Both the position numbers and the translations under genes were made by a program. DNA of 64,000 bases from JBGVMW01 sp045125095. GTDB taxonomy: Bacteria; Bacillota; Clostridia; Lachnospirales; Lachnospiraceae. Below, one piece after another: positions 44,191-52,073 of the stretch. The DNA lies in assembly GCA_045125095.1 (NCBI GenBank), contig JBGVMW010000141.1, positions 1 through 64,000 of the forward strand, read 5' to 3'. Positions within the stretch are counted from its first letter, which is position 1; each line of letters begins with the position of its first letter. Under the pieces are notes generated by a model. It was not told the origin of the DNA, searched no databases, and saw nothing but the letters and a program-made list of their open reading frames with translations.

Positions 44191-44251
44191 TATTAGGAAG
44201 TTACAATATTATATTGTAGGCTATTTTATTTAAATATTTCTTAGTATAGAA
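44191..44251. repeat. Family A palindrome, 3' exon of the intron
   Basis: TATTAGGAAGTTACAATATT to ATTTCTTAGTATAG is a diverged family A copy. Together with the CTA before the intron it restores the TATATACTAGG-like left end at the pgi terminator. Confidence 0.7.
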
Positions 44252-44256
44252 AAATG

Positions 44257-44356
44257 GTAACTATTCAGGACGGCCTGTATGAAACAGTAGTGGTAACAGG
44301 CAAAAATCCATCAACGCAGGTGATTCTGTATGGATTTTTGCTCGTAACATAGTTAC
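44257..44356. repeat. Family B repeat, copy 2, with internal hairpin
   Basis: GTAACTATTCAG at 44257 and a GTAACATAGTTAC end at 44344-44356. An internal CAAAAATCCAT/ATGGATTTTTG stem (44301-44340) could act as a terminator. It shares CAGTAGTGGTAACA with copy 1. 44357-44468 also holds an AT-rich promoter region for agrA. Confidence 0.7.
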
Positions 44357-44468
44357 GAAAAATGTGATGCGCACTTGCACAAGAGGAGGATACGACCAAT
44401 AATTATATTTGTTCTAACTAAATATTATGGTATAATGTATGTTTGAATGATAGCAAAGGAGAAGAAAG

Positions 44469-45224
44469 ATGTATTATATTGCAGTGTGTGATGATAATAA
44501 GGAATTTTTGGATGCAATTGGAAATACCATAAGAGAAAATCCAGAGTATGAATCCAATATGACATGCCATGAATTTATAAGTGGCAATGAACTGTTGAAT
44601 TCTGCGGTGGAAACATATAATTTAGTAATTCTTGATATGCAGATGGATCAGATAAATGGTTTTGATACAGCAAAGAAAATCAGAGAAAAAAATGAAGATG
44701 CGGTATTAGCCTTTTGTTCTGGGATGGTTGCACCGCAACCGGAGCATTTTGAGGTGCAGCCATATCGTTATATTATGAAGAAATTAGACACTTTTAAAAT
44801 GCAGAAAACGATTTCCGAATTGTTGATAGAAATGAAGCGGAGAAAGAAAAACAATGTTATAGAAGTGGTAAGCGATGGAAAAGCCTATAGAGTGAATCTT
44901 AAGGATATCGTGTATGTGTACAGGCGGAATAGAGGCAGCGTTTTTGTGGTGGAACAGAGTGGCATAGATGGTGTTGTACGATATGAAGAAATACAAAGTA
45001 ATGAAAAATTAGCGGACTGGTACCAGCAACTTGCAGAAGAAGGATTTGAATTCGCCCACACAAGCTACATGGTCAACATGCAGAAAATAATTAGTATAGT
45101 GAAGGATGATATAAGAATGAGTAACAATCAGCTTTTGCGAATAACGAGAACGTGTAAACAAAAATTTCATGAAAGATTCTCATATTATTTTAGCAAAAAA
45201 TACAGGAGGGATACAGATAAATGA
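44469..45224 (+). CDS. agrA: LytTR response regulator, AgrA-like
   Basis: 251 residues. The receiver domain (1-120) has acidic CDDN, phosphoacceptor D in LDMQMDQINGFDTAKKIR near 56 and a conserved Lys near 100. A LytTR DNA-binding domain (about 140-245) contains FEFAHTSYMVNM. Activates target promoters carrying paired direct repeats. Its stop overlaps the start of agrC by 4 bases, so the two are coupled. Site AAGGAGAAG. Confidence 0.88.
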   Translation: MYYIAVCDDNKEFLDAIGNTIRENPEYESNMTCHEFISGNELLNSAVETYNLVILDMQMDQINGFDTAKKIREKNEDAVLAFCSGMVAPQPEHFEVQPYRYIMKKLDTFKMQKTISELLIEMKRRKKNNVIEVVSDGKAYRVNLKDIVYVYRRNRGSVFVVEQSGIDGVVRYEEIQSNEKLADWYQQLAEEGFEFAHTSYMVNMQKIISIVKDDIRMSNNQLLRITRTCKQKFHERFSYYFSKKYRRDTDK

Positions 45225-46522
45225 TAGATATAGGAATTGGGTTTTTCATCTGTATCTTTGAAATATATGTATATTATGATTTTCTTCAAGATATTTTAGA
45301 GAAGCGATTGGAAAATAAATGTGTCATAGGTGCAACATTGGGATTTATGGCGGTAGCATTATATGTAATAAATCAGTTTGACATATCACAAATAAATTTA
45401 ATTGGAGTACCATTGCTATTTTTCTTTGGAATTGTGATTTTGTTTTGTGGAAACTGGAAAACGAAAATTTCATATTGCTTAATGCTTTACATTATTATGT
45501 TAAGTATGGAATTTGTTGCAGGAATTTTGTTTATGGCGATTCGTAATGATGATTTTTTAACAGTGGAAAAGAATCCATTTGGAAACTTTTTTCTAATAAT
45601 TATTACGAAATTATTATCCTATGTTGCGTTGCGGTTGATTCGGTTATTTATAAACCGCAAAGAAATTGGTATGCGTGGAAAACTCTTAAAGATGGCATTT
45701 CTTCTTCCAATCACAACAATTTTGCTTTATACAGGTTTGTTTTATGCAAATATACAGATAGGGAGAGGAAAAATCATTCTTAGTATTGGTTGTATTCTTT
45801 TATTATTTTCAAATGTTCTGGTATTTTATATTATTGAAAAATTAACCTGTGTAATGGAACAGAACAGTGAATATGAGATGATGGAGCTGCAAAATTCACT
45901 TACTCATGTATATTATAGTAAGCTTGAAGAAGTGGGGATTCGTCACAAGAAATATGCCCATGATTTGAAGGAATATCTACAGACAATAGGTGGTCTTGCT
46001 GCTAAATGTAAAAGCCATGAAATTGTAGAAATTTTAAAGGACATGGAGGTGGAAATTGATAGTATACCGGATAAGCTGTATACAAGTAACAATATATTGA
46101 ATGCGCTACTCTGCGAAAAGGAATTGCAAGCAGAGCGAAAGGGCGTCGCTTTTTATATTCTAATAGAGCCGGAATTGCATTTGGATAAAATAAAAAGTGG
46201 AGACTTGATTGTGATGGTGGGAAATCTGCTGGATAATGCAATAGAAGGGGCTGCTATGTGTAAAGATAAGAAAAAAATAGATTTGCAGTTATTTGAATCG
46301 GATGGAAATTTCGTTGTGCTGTATATGGAAAATACTTATGGCAATGTTATCAGGAGAAAAGGGGAAACATTTCTATCAACCAAGAAGGATGCAAAGAATC
46401 ATGGAATTGGCATAAAAAGTGTTCGGGAAATTGCTGAAAAATATGGCGGATTATTGTTTTTGGAACAAAAAGAGGATGTATTTGTTACCATTTTGACATT
46501 ATCAAAAGCATATCAGGAGTAA
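45221..46522 (+). CDS. agrC: GHKL-domain sensor histidine kinase, AgrC-like
   Basis: 433 residues. Six or seven predicted membrane helices in the first 205 residues form the peptide-sensing region. A coiled linker and H-box-like segment (RHKKYAHDLKEYLQTIGGL near 245) follow, then a GHKL ATPase (about 320-430, N box VGNLLDNAIEGA, G box NHGIGIKSVREIAEKYGG). Senses the Agr autoinducer and phosphorylates AgrA. Ends with a terminator, so agrDB is transcribed separately. Confidence 0.88.
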   Translation: MIDIGIGFFICIFEIYVYYDFLQDILEKRLENKCVIGATLGFMAVALYVINQFDISQINLIGVPLLFFFGIVILFCGNWKTKISYCLMLYIIMLSMEFVAGILFMAIRNDDFLTVEKNPFGNFFLIIITKLLSYVALRLIRLFINRKEIGMRGKLLKMAFLLPITTILLYTGLFYANIQIGRGKIILSIGCILLLFSNVLVFYIIEKLTCVMEQNSEYEMMELQNSLTHVYYSKLEEVGIRHKKYAHDLKEYLQTIGGLAAKCKSHEIVEILKDMEVEIDSIPDKLYTSNNILNALLCEKELQAERKGVAFYILIEPELHLDKIKSGDLIVMVGNLLDNAIEGAAMCKDKKKIDLQLFESDGNFVVLYMENTYGNVIRRKGETFLSTKKDAKNHGIGIKSVREIAEKYGGLLFLEQKEDVFVTILTLSKAYQE

Positions 46523-46523
46523 A

Positions 46524-46571
46524 AAAGGTTTACCATGTCACTATCTTAGGGACATGATAAATCTTTTTTTT
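46524..46571 (+). terminator. Terminator after agrC
   Basis: GGTTTACCATGTC pairs with GACATGATAAATC around a 10-base loop, then T8. It merges with a truncated family A left end at 46571-46586 (TATATACTAGGAAAAC). Confidence 0.85.
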
Positions 46572-46586
46572 ATATACTAGGAAAAC
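46571..46586. repeat. Family A left end only
   Basis: TATATACTAGGAAAAC follows the agrC T-run directly; the right arm is absent. Confidence 0.55.
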
Positions 46587-46596
46587 TTCTTTTTGT

Positions 46597-46640
46597 GTCG
46601 ATTTTGTCGATTTAGATGTCGATTTTGTAAAGCGTATAAT
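46597..46640 (+). promoter_or_regulatory. agrDB promoter with candidate AgrA direct repeats
   Basis: GTCGATTTTG at 46597 and again at 46618 are 21 bp apart, the spacing of LytTR/AgrA half-sites. A third, overlapping GTCGATTTAG lies at 46606. TATAAT is at 46635-46640, with a weak -35 (TTAGAT, 17-base spacer) overlapped by the repeats. This fits an AgrA-activated promoter giving positive feedback. Confidence 0.65.
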
Positions 46641-46702
46641 TATAAACGAACTGGTTACCGACATACAGAGTGAAGCTATTTGTATATTGGTGGAGGTGTA
46701 AA

Positions 46703-46861
46703 ATGAAAAGACGTGTACAAAAGTTTTTTGAAAAGCTGCATGTGTATTCCTGGGTGAATGCACTGGCGATGTTTTTAGCAATTGATACTGTCAATTCAGC
46801 ATGTATATGGGTGATGTATCAACCAGATGTTCCAGAAGAACTAGAAGAATATAAGAAATAG
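46703..46861 (+). CDS. agrD: AgrD-like cyclic autoinducer peptide precursor
   Basis: 52 residues from ATG 46703 (GGAGGTGTAAA upstream; an in-frame ATG at 46670 is unlikely). An amphipathic N-terminal helix (MKRRVQKFFEKLHVYSWVNA) precedes the signal core NSACIWVM and an acidic tail with YQPDVPEEL. By analogy with staphylococcal peptides, the mature signal would be a five-residue thiolactone ring CIWVM with a short exocyclic tail. Tail motif and gene order beside agrB support the call. Confidence 0.88.
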   Translation: MKRRVQKFFEKLHVYSWVNALAMFLAIDTVNSACIWVMYQPDVPEELEEYKK

Positions 46862-46865
46862 TATC

Positions 46866-47441
46866 ATGGTACATAATATTGCAGCCAGAATAATTGATTG
46901 GCAGATTGAGAAAGGATATTTAAAAGACAATGAACGGAACAAATATGTGTATGCATATGAGATATTGTTGAATCAATTGTTGAATTTATGTATTGCTGCT
47001 TTTCTAGCACTGTTGTCCCATACATTTATGGAAGTGATGGTGTTTCTATTGGTGTATGTACCTGTGCGCAAATATGCGGGTGGATTTCATGCAGAGAGTA
47101 ATGGGAAATGTGTGATATATTCCTCTATAATAATTGTAGTTGTTATTTTATCAAATAAGTTATTGAATTCGTATACAAATGGTTTTCATGCAATTATGGG
47201 AATATGTACATATGTATTGCTAGCAGGTGTGTGGTATATGGCACCAGTTGAAGCCGTAAACAAAAAATTAAATATAGAGGAAAGGGGGAGATACCGGAAA
47301 AGAGTACGGATGTTTTGTATAATACATGCAGCACTTATCCTGCTGAATGTATGTGTGTTTAAGATGACATATATATCGATCAATTTTTTATTGGGATATA
47401 TAACAGTATTTATTGTTTTAGTGATGAAATATAAAAAATAA
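46866..47441 (+). CDS. agrB: AgrB-like peptide-processing membrane protease
   Basis: 191 residues, typical of AgrB, with five or six membrane helices. The catalytic motif RKYAGGFHAESNGKC near residues 67-82 holds the active His and Cys. It cuts the AgrD C-terminal tail and forms the thiolactone. It starts 4 bases after agrD. A signal-sequence gene follows 18 bases downstream. Confidence 0.92.
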   Translation: MVHNIAARIIDWQIEKGYLKDNERNKYVYAYEILLNQLLNLCIAAFLALLSHTFMEVMVFLLVYVPVRKYAGGFHAESNGKCVIYSSIIIVVVILSNKLLNSYTNGFHAIMGICTYVLLAGVWYMAPVEAVNKKLNIEERGRYRKRVRMFCIIHAALILLNVCVFKMTYISINFLLGYITVFIVLVMKYKK

Positions 47442-47459
47442 AAAAGGTGGAGTTAGAGT

Positions 47460-48374
47460 ATGAAAAGATATTAAAAAAAAGTAGTTGGAGTATTTACTGC
47501 GTTAGCATTGTGTTTCTGTATGTTTCAGGTGAATGGAACAGAGGTATATGCAGACACGACGATTACAGGGAACAATACAAAGGAGACCGCATATAGCTAT
47601 GGCAAATGGTCGTCCATTAATTCTAATTATGCAGTTGTGGTTTTAGAAGGTGGACAAGAGGAATCGTGGTTGAAGTTTACCTTAAGCCCGGGGGAGAAGA
47701 TTTATTTAAGAGCGACGTATAAGGAAGATTTTGAAGGAGAATGGTTTGAGATACAGGATGGAGTAGGGAATACAATAGGAAAACCACAATATACACCTGA
47801 AGATGTGTATAATATAGATTCTATTACGCCATGTGTATATTTGGATTGTGACAATGATTCAACTTCTACAAAAACATACTATTTGGTGTTGCATAGGGGA
47901 AGCGTAGATGAAGATAAGAATATCTATTGTTCGTTTTCTGCTTATAATAGAATAAAAACAGCATCTACCACTGTTTCTATTTCGGGAACAGCGTCTAATG
48001 CAGGAAATAAAAGCTTGAACCTGTCTGGGGTGAATTCTTCTATTATTACAGTAGATTTAGCGAAGAATACAACGCTTCCTGATAAAGCGATTGTAACAAG
48101 TATTTCTACATCTGGAACACAATCGCCAAGTCAGGGAAATGTACATCATATGATTATGCCAGCAAGTAATGGAATCTGGTATACATCTACCATTACCAGC
48201 GCCACAAGTGGTTCTTATGATATAGATATAAATGATAATATTCCGGTTAAGCAATTGTGGAGCTTTCGATATAATGCAAAGGCTACAGCAAAATCAACAA
48301 TGAAGAATGTAAAGTTGAAAATGAAATTTCAATACGATTTACATGATAATGGATATGAAAAATATATAGATTAG
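47460..48374 (+). pseudogene. Secreted protein of the agr locus, signal peptide interrupted by a stop
   Basis: Read from ATG 47460 (AAAAAGGTGGAG upstream) the product begins MKRY-stop-KKVVGVFTALALCFCMFQ and continues as a secreted protein of about 300 residues. The TAA at 47472-47474 lies next to an A8 tract; no other good start precedes the hydrophobic segment, and TTG 47508 would lose it. The mature part (from about ADTTITG) has 270 residues without a recognised domain, beta-rich with many Ser/Thr. Read-through, frameshift correction or decay are all possible. Located directly after agrB. Confidence 0.65.
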
Positions 48375-48385
48375 GGGGTGACACA

Positions 48386-49417
48386 ATGAGTAGTATAACA
48401 ACTACAGATTATTATAGTTGTATACCAGCAGGCAGAGATTTAAACAATCTGCCTGCCGGTTCCTCTGCTGATACAACAGTGGGCTATCAGAGTTCAATGA
48501 CAGAAGAAGATCGCTTGGTGAGAAAAATATTGCAAGCGCATTATGACAAAGTGTATAAGGAAAATTTATCGCATTCTGATCCGATGGCATATGTGCGTTC
48601 AAAGTATTGTGATGTAACATCACCTAACTTCTGTTATTATATGACGGAAGATCAGAGATCGGCAGCCTATATGAATGAAAGACGAATGTTAGAAACAGGT
48701 GGAAAGCATACTTCAGGATTTGGGAGATTTGATTATGCATTGCGCAATTATGAAGGTATCTATACCGGTGGTTCGAGTAGTATAGGTTATAAACGTAATA
48801 CAGATAAAGAAAAACAATACGCCCGCAGTGTGGTAAACCAGCAGATAGCAAAGCTTTTTTCTGAAAATGGAATACAATTGAGCAAGGACATGGACGTAAC
48901 ATTTACCATTGATCCATATAAGTATAAATTGAAAGTAACCGGAAATGTGGATGAAGACACAGCTTCATTAATGGAAAAGCTATTGAATGAGGGAGACAAT
49001 GGAAAAAATATATGGTTCCATGCATGGCGTTGCATGCATGATGCAGATAATGAGATTGTAAATTCCCAAGCGAATATGACAAAAGCGAATCAAGCGTCTT
49101 TGTGGCGGACATTTTACAATGCAACAGGGTATGATATCAGAACCGTCAGCTATGAAAATGGCACATATGTAATGGAAGATGGAACAGATATCCTAGCACT
49201 GTTTAAGGAAAAGTCAGATGGCATAGTCTATGATTTGTATGCAGATAGATTTATGGACTATGTAAAAAATGGATGGAATGAAGAAAATGACTTAGTGATA
49301 GAGATTGGTTTCAATAGCAGTGGTTTATATGATATAGGTCAGTCGAAGGGATATGGAGCAACCCAAAGTGCATGGATTGATAGCCAGAACACAACTATTT
49401 TTGATGCAAAAGTATAA
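48386..49417 (+). CDS. Hypothetical protein downstream of agr, DUF4885-like
   Basis: 343 residues, no signal peptide. GGGGGTGACACA precedes the ATG; it begins 11 bases after the preceding stop. The overall character (repeated aromatic and Asn/Asp residues, RSKYCDVTSPNF, DIGQSKGYGATQSAW near the end) reminds me of DUF4885 proteins of Firmicutes, but this is not certain. Function unknown; likely agr-controlled by its position. Confidence 0.6.
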   Translation: MSSITTTDYYSCIPAGRDLNNLPAGSSADTTVGYQSSMTEEDRLVRKILQAHYDKVYKENLSHSDPMAYVRSKYCDVTSPNFCYYMTEDQRSAAYMNERRMLETGGKHTSGFGRFDYALRNYEGIYTGGSSSIGYKRNTDKEKQYARSVVNQQIAKLFSENGIQLSKDMDVTFTIDPYKYKLKVTGNVDEDTASLMEKLLNEGDNGKNIWFHAWRCMHDADNEIVNSQANMTKANQASLWRTFYNATGYDIRTVSYENGTYVMEDGTDILALFKEKSDGIVYDLYADRFMDYVKNGWNEENDLVIEIGFNSSGLYDIGQSKGYGATQSAWIDSQNTTIFDAKV

Positions 49418-49432
49418 AGCTGCTATAGGTAT

Positions 49433-49473
49433 AAAAGGTATTCAATTTGATGATAGAAATTGGATGCCTTTTT
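49433..49473 (+). terminator. Terminator closing the agr region
   Basis: AAAGGTATTCAATTT pairs with AAATTGGATGCCTTT (one G-T pair), then T5. Confidence 0.85.
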
Positions 49474-49525
49474 GATTGTAAAAGATGGGTGTGGCTATTT
49501 TTTGTTACAGATTTATTAAGAACTA

Positions 49526-49555
49526 TTGACAAGATATAGTATTGTTGGGTAAAAT
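49526..49555 (+). promoter_or_regulatory. Promoter upstream of shikimate kinase gene
   Basis: TTGACA, an 18-base spacer and TAAAAT. The leader is about 40 bases long. Confidence 0.6.
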
Positions 49556-49602
49556 TTCATAGAATAAAAGCTGACCGGTGTAGCCAGCAGAATAGAGGAA
49601 TT

Positions 49603-50115
49603 ATGAAAAATAACGTAGTATTTATTGGAATGCCGGGAGTGGGGAAAAGTACAATTGGCGTGGTCATAGCAAAAAGATTAGGCTATCATTTTATCGATTC
49701 AGATATATTGATTCAGGAACAGGAAAATAGATTGTTAAAAGAAATCATTGCAGAAGAAGGTCTGGAAGGATTCATTGAGGTGGAAGGCAGAGTAAATGCG
49801 AACATCGAGACAGAACGTGCCGTAATTGCTACAGGTGGAAGTGTGGTGTACCATGAAGGTGCCATGAAACATTTGAAAGAAATTGGATTGGTGGTGTATC
49901 TCAAAGTATCTTACAAGGAGTTAGAGAATCGTTTAGGCGATTTACGGGAGCGTGGTGTTGCCTTAAAGGAGGGACAGACGTTACTTGATTTATATAGAGA
50001 GAGAACGGCTCTTTATGAAAAATATGCAGATGTGGTTGTGGAAGAGGACGGAAAAAACATTGATGAGACCATTGATGCAGTAAAAGCGGCAGTCGCAGGG
50101 CGATTGGTTGAATAG
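49603..50115 (+). CDS. aroK: Shikimate kinase
   Basis: 170 residues, standard size. The P-loop is GMPGVGKST near 9-17, DSD with shikimate-binding Asp near 33, the arginine in VEGRVN near 60, and GGSVV near 80. It phosphorylates shikimate in aromatic amino acid synthesis. No other aro gene is adjacent. Starts after AGAGGAATT. The next gene begins 9 bases downstream. Confidence 0.88.
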   Translation: MKNNVVFIGMPGVGKSTIGVVIAKRLGYHFIDSDILIQEQENRLLKEIIAEEGLEGFIEVEGRVNANIETERAVIATGGSVVYHEGAMKHLKEIGLVVYLKVSYKELENRLGDLRERGVALKEGQTLLDLYRERTALYEKYADVVVEEDGKNIDETIDAVKAAVAGRLVE

Positions 50116-50124
50116 GAGAACCAA

Positions 50125-51660
50125 ATGAAAAAAGATTCAATTTATCGAAAAAAATGGAGTATTGGCTTTTGGGGTGGTACAATTTTTGCAGTGGTGCTTG
50201 CGATTCTTTTTGCAGAAGGTGTTTCGTTTCAAAATATGAAGACAGGTTATGTTACTTGTACTGTAAATGGTGAGGAATTAGGAGCCTTTCATAGTGAGCA
50301 GGAGGTGCAGGAACTTGTTCAGGAAGCGCGTTTGGAGGCAGGAAAGGAGACAGGAACCTTATCGCTTGTCGACTTGCAGGTGCAGTGCTACGAGAAACAA
50401 GATTTGTTTGCACGGATGACAGATGTTTCTATGGCAAAGGACAAGCTGAAAACATTGCTTAAAAAAGAAGATGAGCGACAGAACCAGCAGGCTTATATTG
50501 TAAAAATAAATGAATACACAGTAACACTTGGTTCCAAAGAAGATGTGATTGCGTTGCTTGAGACAGCTGTTGCAAAGTATGATACAAGTGAAAAATTTGC
50601 TGTAGAATTAGAGGATGACAGCGAGGATGGTCAGATTTATCATGCAAGAATTGTAGGAGTAAGCCATTCTGCCAGAGATGCTTCTGCAGTAACATTAAAC
50701 AGTGGTATCGGTTCTGTGACAGATGAACTGCATTATGGTGATTGTAATCTGTTGAGTTATGAGGAAGGAACTGTTCTTGTGGAATTCGAAGAACCGGTAG
50801 AAGTGGTAGAGGGTTATGCACCTTCCACGGAGGTTATGTCCTTGCAGGCGGCAATTGAGGAAGTGACGAAAGAAAAAGAAACAAACCAGATGTATGAGAT
50901 ACAGTCGGGAGATTCTTTATCTCTCATTGCGTATGAGCATGATACAACAATGGAGTCTATCATAGCACTGAATGACAATATTGATGATGAAAATTCTGTT
51001 ATTATTGCAGGGCAGGAAATTATTATCAGTGTGCCGGAACCAGAATTGTCAGTAGTGACAATGGCGCAGGAAGCATATAATGAAGATTATAAGGCAGATA
51101 CTATCTATATAGAGAATGATTCTTGGTTTACAAACCAAACAGAAGTAAGACAAGAAGCAACTACAGGTAATCGTGATGTGGTTGCTCAGATAACGTACCG
51201 TAATGGAAAAGAGGTATTCAGAAATATCATTCAGGAAACGGTGAATAAAGAGTCGCAGCCGGCTATTGTAGAGAGAGGAACCATTGTTCCACCTACTTAT
51301 ATAAAGCCTTTATATGGAGGTATTTTTACTTCCGGATTCAAATATCGTTGGGGAAGATGGCACAAAGGTCTCGATTATGCGTGTCCGGTGGGAACTTCTA
51401 TTATGGCGTCCAGTGGTGGTGTTGTATCAGCAGCAGGCTGGTCAAGTGGTTATGGTTATTGCGTTCGTATTAAGCATCCGGATGGAAGGGAAACCAGATA
51501 TGCACATTTAAGCAAGATTCTGGTACATGCCGGACAGCAGGTGAAACAGGGAGAAAAAATTGCTCTTAGTGGTAACACAGGAAGAAGTACAGGCCCTCAT
51601 GTGCATTTTGAAATATTAATCAATGGTACACAGGTCGATCCGCTAAAATATATGAATTAA
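50125..51660 (+). CDS. Exported LysM/G5/M23 peptidoglycan endopeptidase
   Basis: 511 residues. One N-terminal membrane helix (about 12-35), an extracellular region, a LysM (YEIQSGDSLSLIAYEHDTT near 255-300), a G5 domain (about 310-385), and an M23 peptidase at about 395-510. The metal ligands are H in RWHKGLDYACPVG (H-x3-D) and HVHFEI near the end. It cuts peptide cross-links in the wall; bacterial members of this layout act in growth or sporulation. The G5 domain can bind peptidoglycan/N-acetylglucosamine. Confidence 0.9.
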   Translation: MKKDSIYRKKWSIGFWGGTIFAVVLAILFAEGVSFQNMKTGYVTCTVNGEELGAFHSEQEVQELVQEARLEAGKETGTLSLVDLQVQCYEKQDLFARMTDVSMAKDKLKTLLKKEDERQNQQAYIVKINEYTVTLGSKEDVIALLETAVAKYDTSEKFAVELEDDSEDGQIYHARIVGVSHSARDASAVTLNSGIGSVTDELHYGDCNLLSYEEGTVLVEFEEPVEVVEGYAPSTEVMSLQAAIEEVTKEKETNQMYEIQSGDSLSLIAYEHDTTMESIIALNDNIDDENSVIIAGQEIIISVPEPELSVVTMAQEAYNEDYKADTIYIENDSWFTNQTEVRQEATTGNRDVVAQITYRNGKEVFRNIIQETVNKESQPAIVERGTIVPPTYIKPLYGGIFTSGFKYRWGRWHKGLDYACPVGTSIMASSGGVVSAAGWSSGYGYCVRIKHPDGRETRYAHLSKILVHAGQQVKQGEKIALSGNTGRSTGPHVHFEILINGTQVDPLKYMN

Positions 51661-51783
51661 TAAGGAAAAAAATAGCCAGTATAACCAAAACATATGTTTA
51701 TGCTAAAAAATGATGAACGAGAAAATTATAAAATCGTCAAAATTTTAAGAAAAACAAAAGAAGAAATCTTTTAAAAATTGCAA

Positions 51784-51822
51784 AGAAGGCACATAATTTT
51801 ATAATTGTGTGTCTTTTTTTTT
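51784..51822 (+). terminator. Terminator after the M23 peptidase gene
   Basis: GGCACATAAT pairs with ATTGTGTGTC across TTTTATA, followed by T9. Confidence 0.85.
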
Positions 51823-51858
51823 GGTTTACAAATATCAAACTTATGTTATAATGTAAAA

Positions 51859-52020
51859 TATCGGGTAAGAAAAGAACGCCAAAGGAAGGGGTTCATTTTA
51901 TCCGCTTCTTTTAGAATATAAATAATTTAAGATATACAAAAATTACGGCAGAGTTCGTTAAATATAATTGAGAAAACAGAAAATAGCCGAACACACAATG
52001 GGTATCGGCTGTTTTTCTGT
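51859..52020 (+). ncRNA. Candidate structured RNA or leader before murA
   Basis: A strong promoter (TTTACA 51825, 16 bases, TATAAT 51847-51852) and an intrinsic terminator (51976-52020, AGAAAATAGCCGA with TCGGCTGTTTTTCT) bound a 160-base transcript. Inside is a hairpin with GGGTAA/TTATCC and GAAC-CC/GG-GTTC stems and an AAAGGAA loop. No known family was recognised; 6S, SRP and tmRNA hallmarks are absent. It may be an attenuated leader of murA, 55 bases downstream. Confidence 0.5.
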
Positions 52021-52073
52021 GGACAAAAAAACGGAATTAGACAGATAGTAAAATAAAAATGTAGAGGTGCGTT

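Noticed and set aside
51859..52020. 6S RNA, tmRNA or SRP RNA
   Set aside because: Lacks their conserved pairing and motifs, and the length fits none of them.
49603..52020. Phage or integrative element boundaries around the tRNA-fMet or the shikimate kinase region
   Set aside because: No integrase, no direct repeat of the tRNA 3' end and no phage genes in the window.
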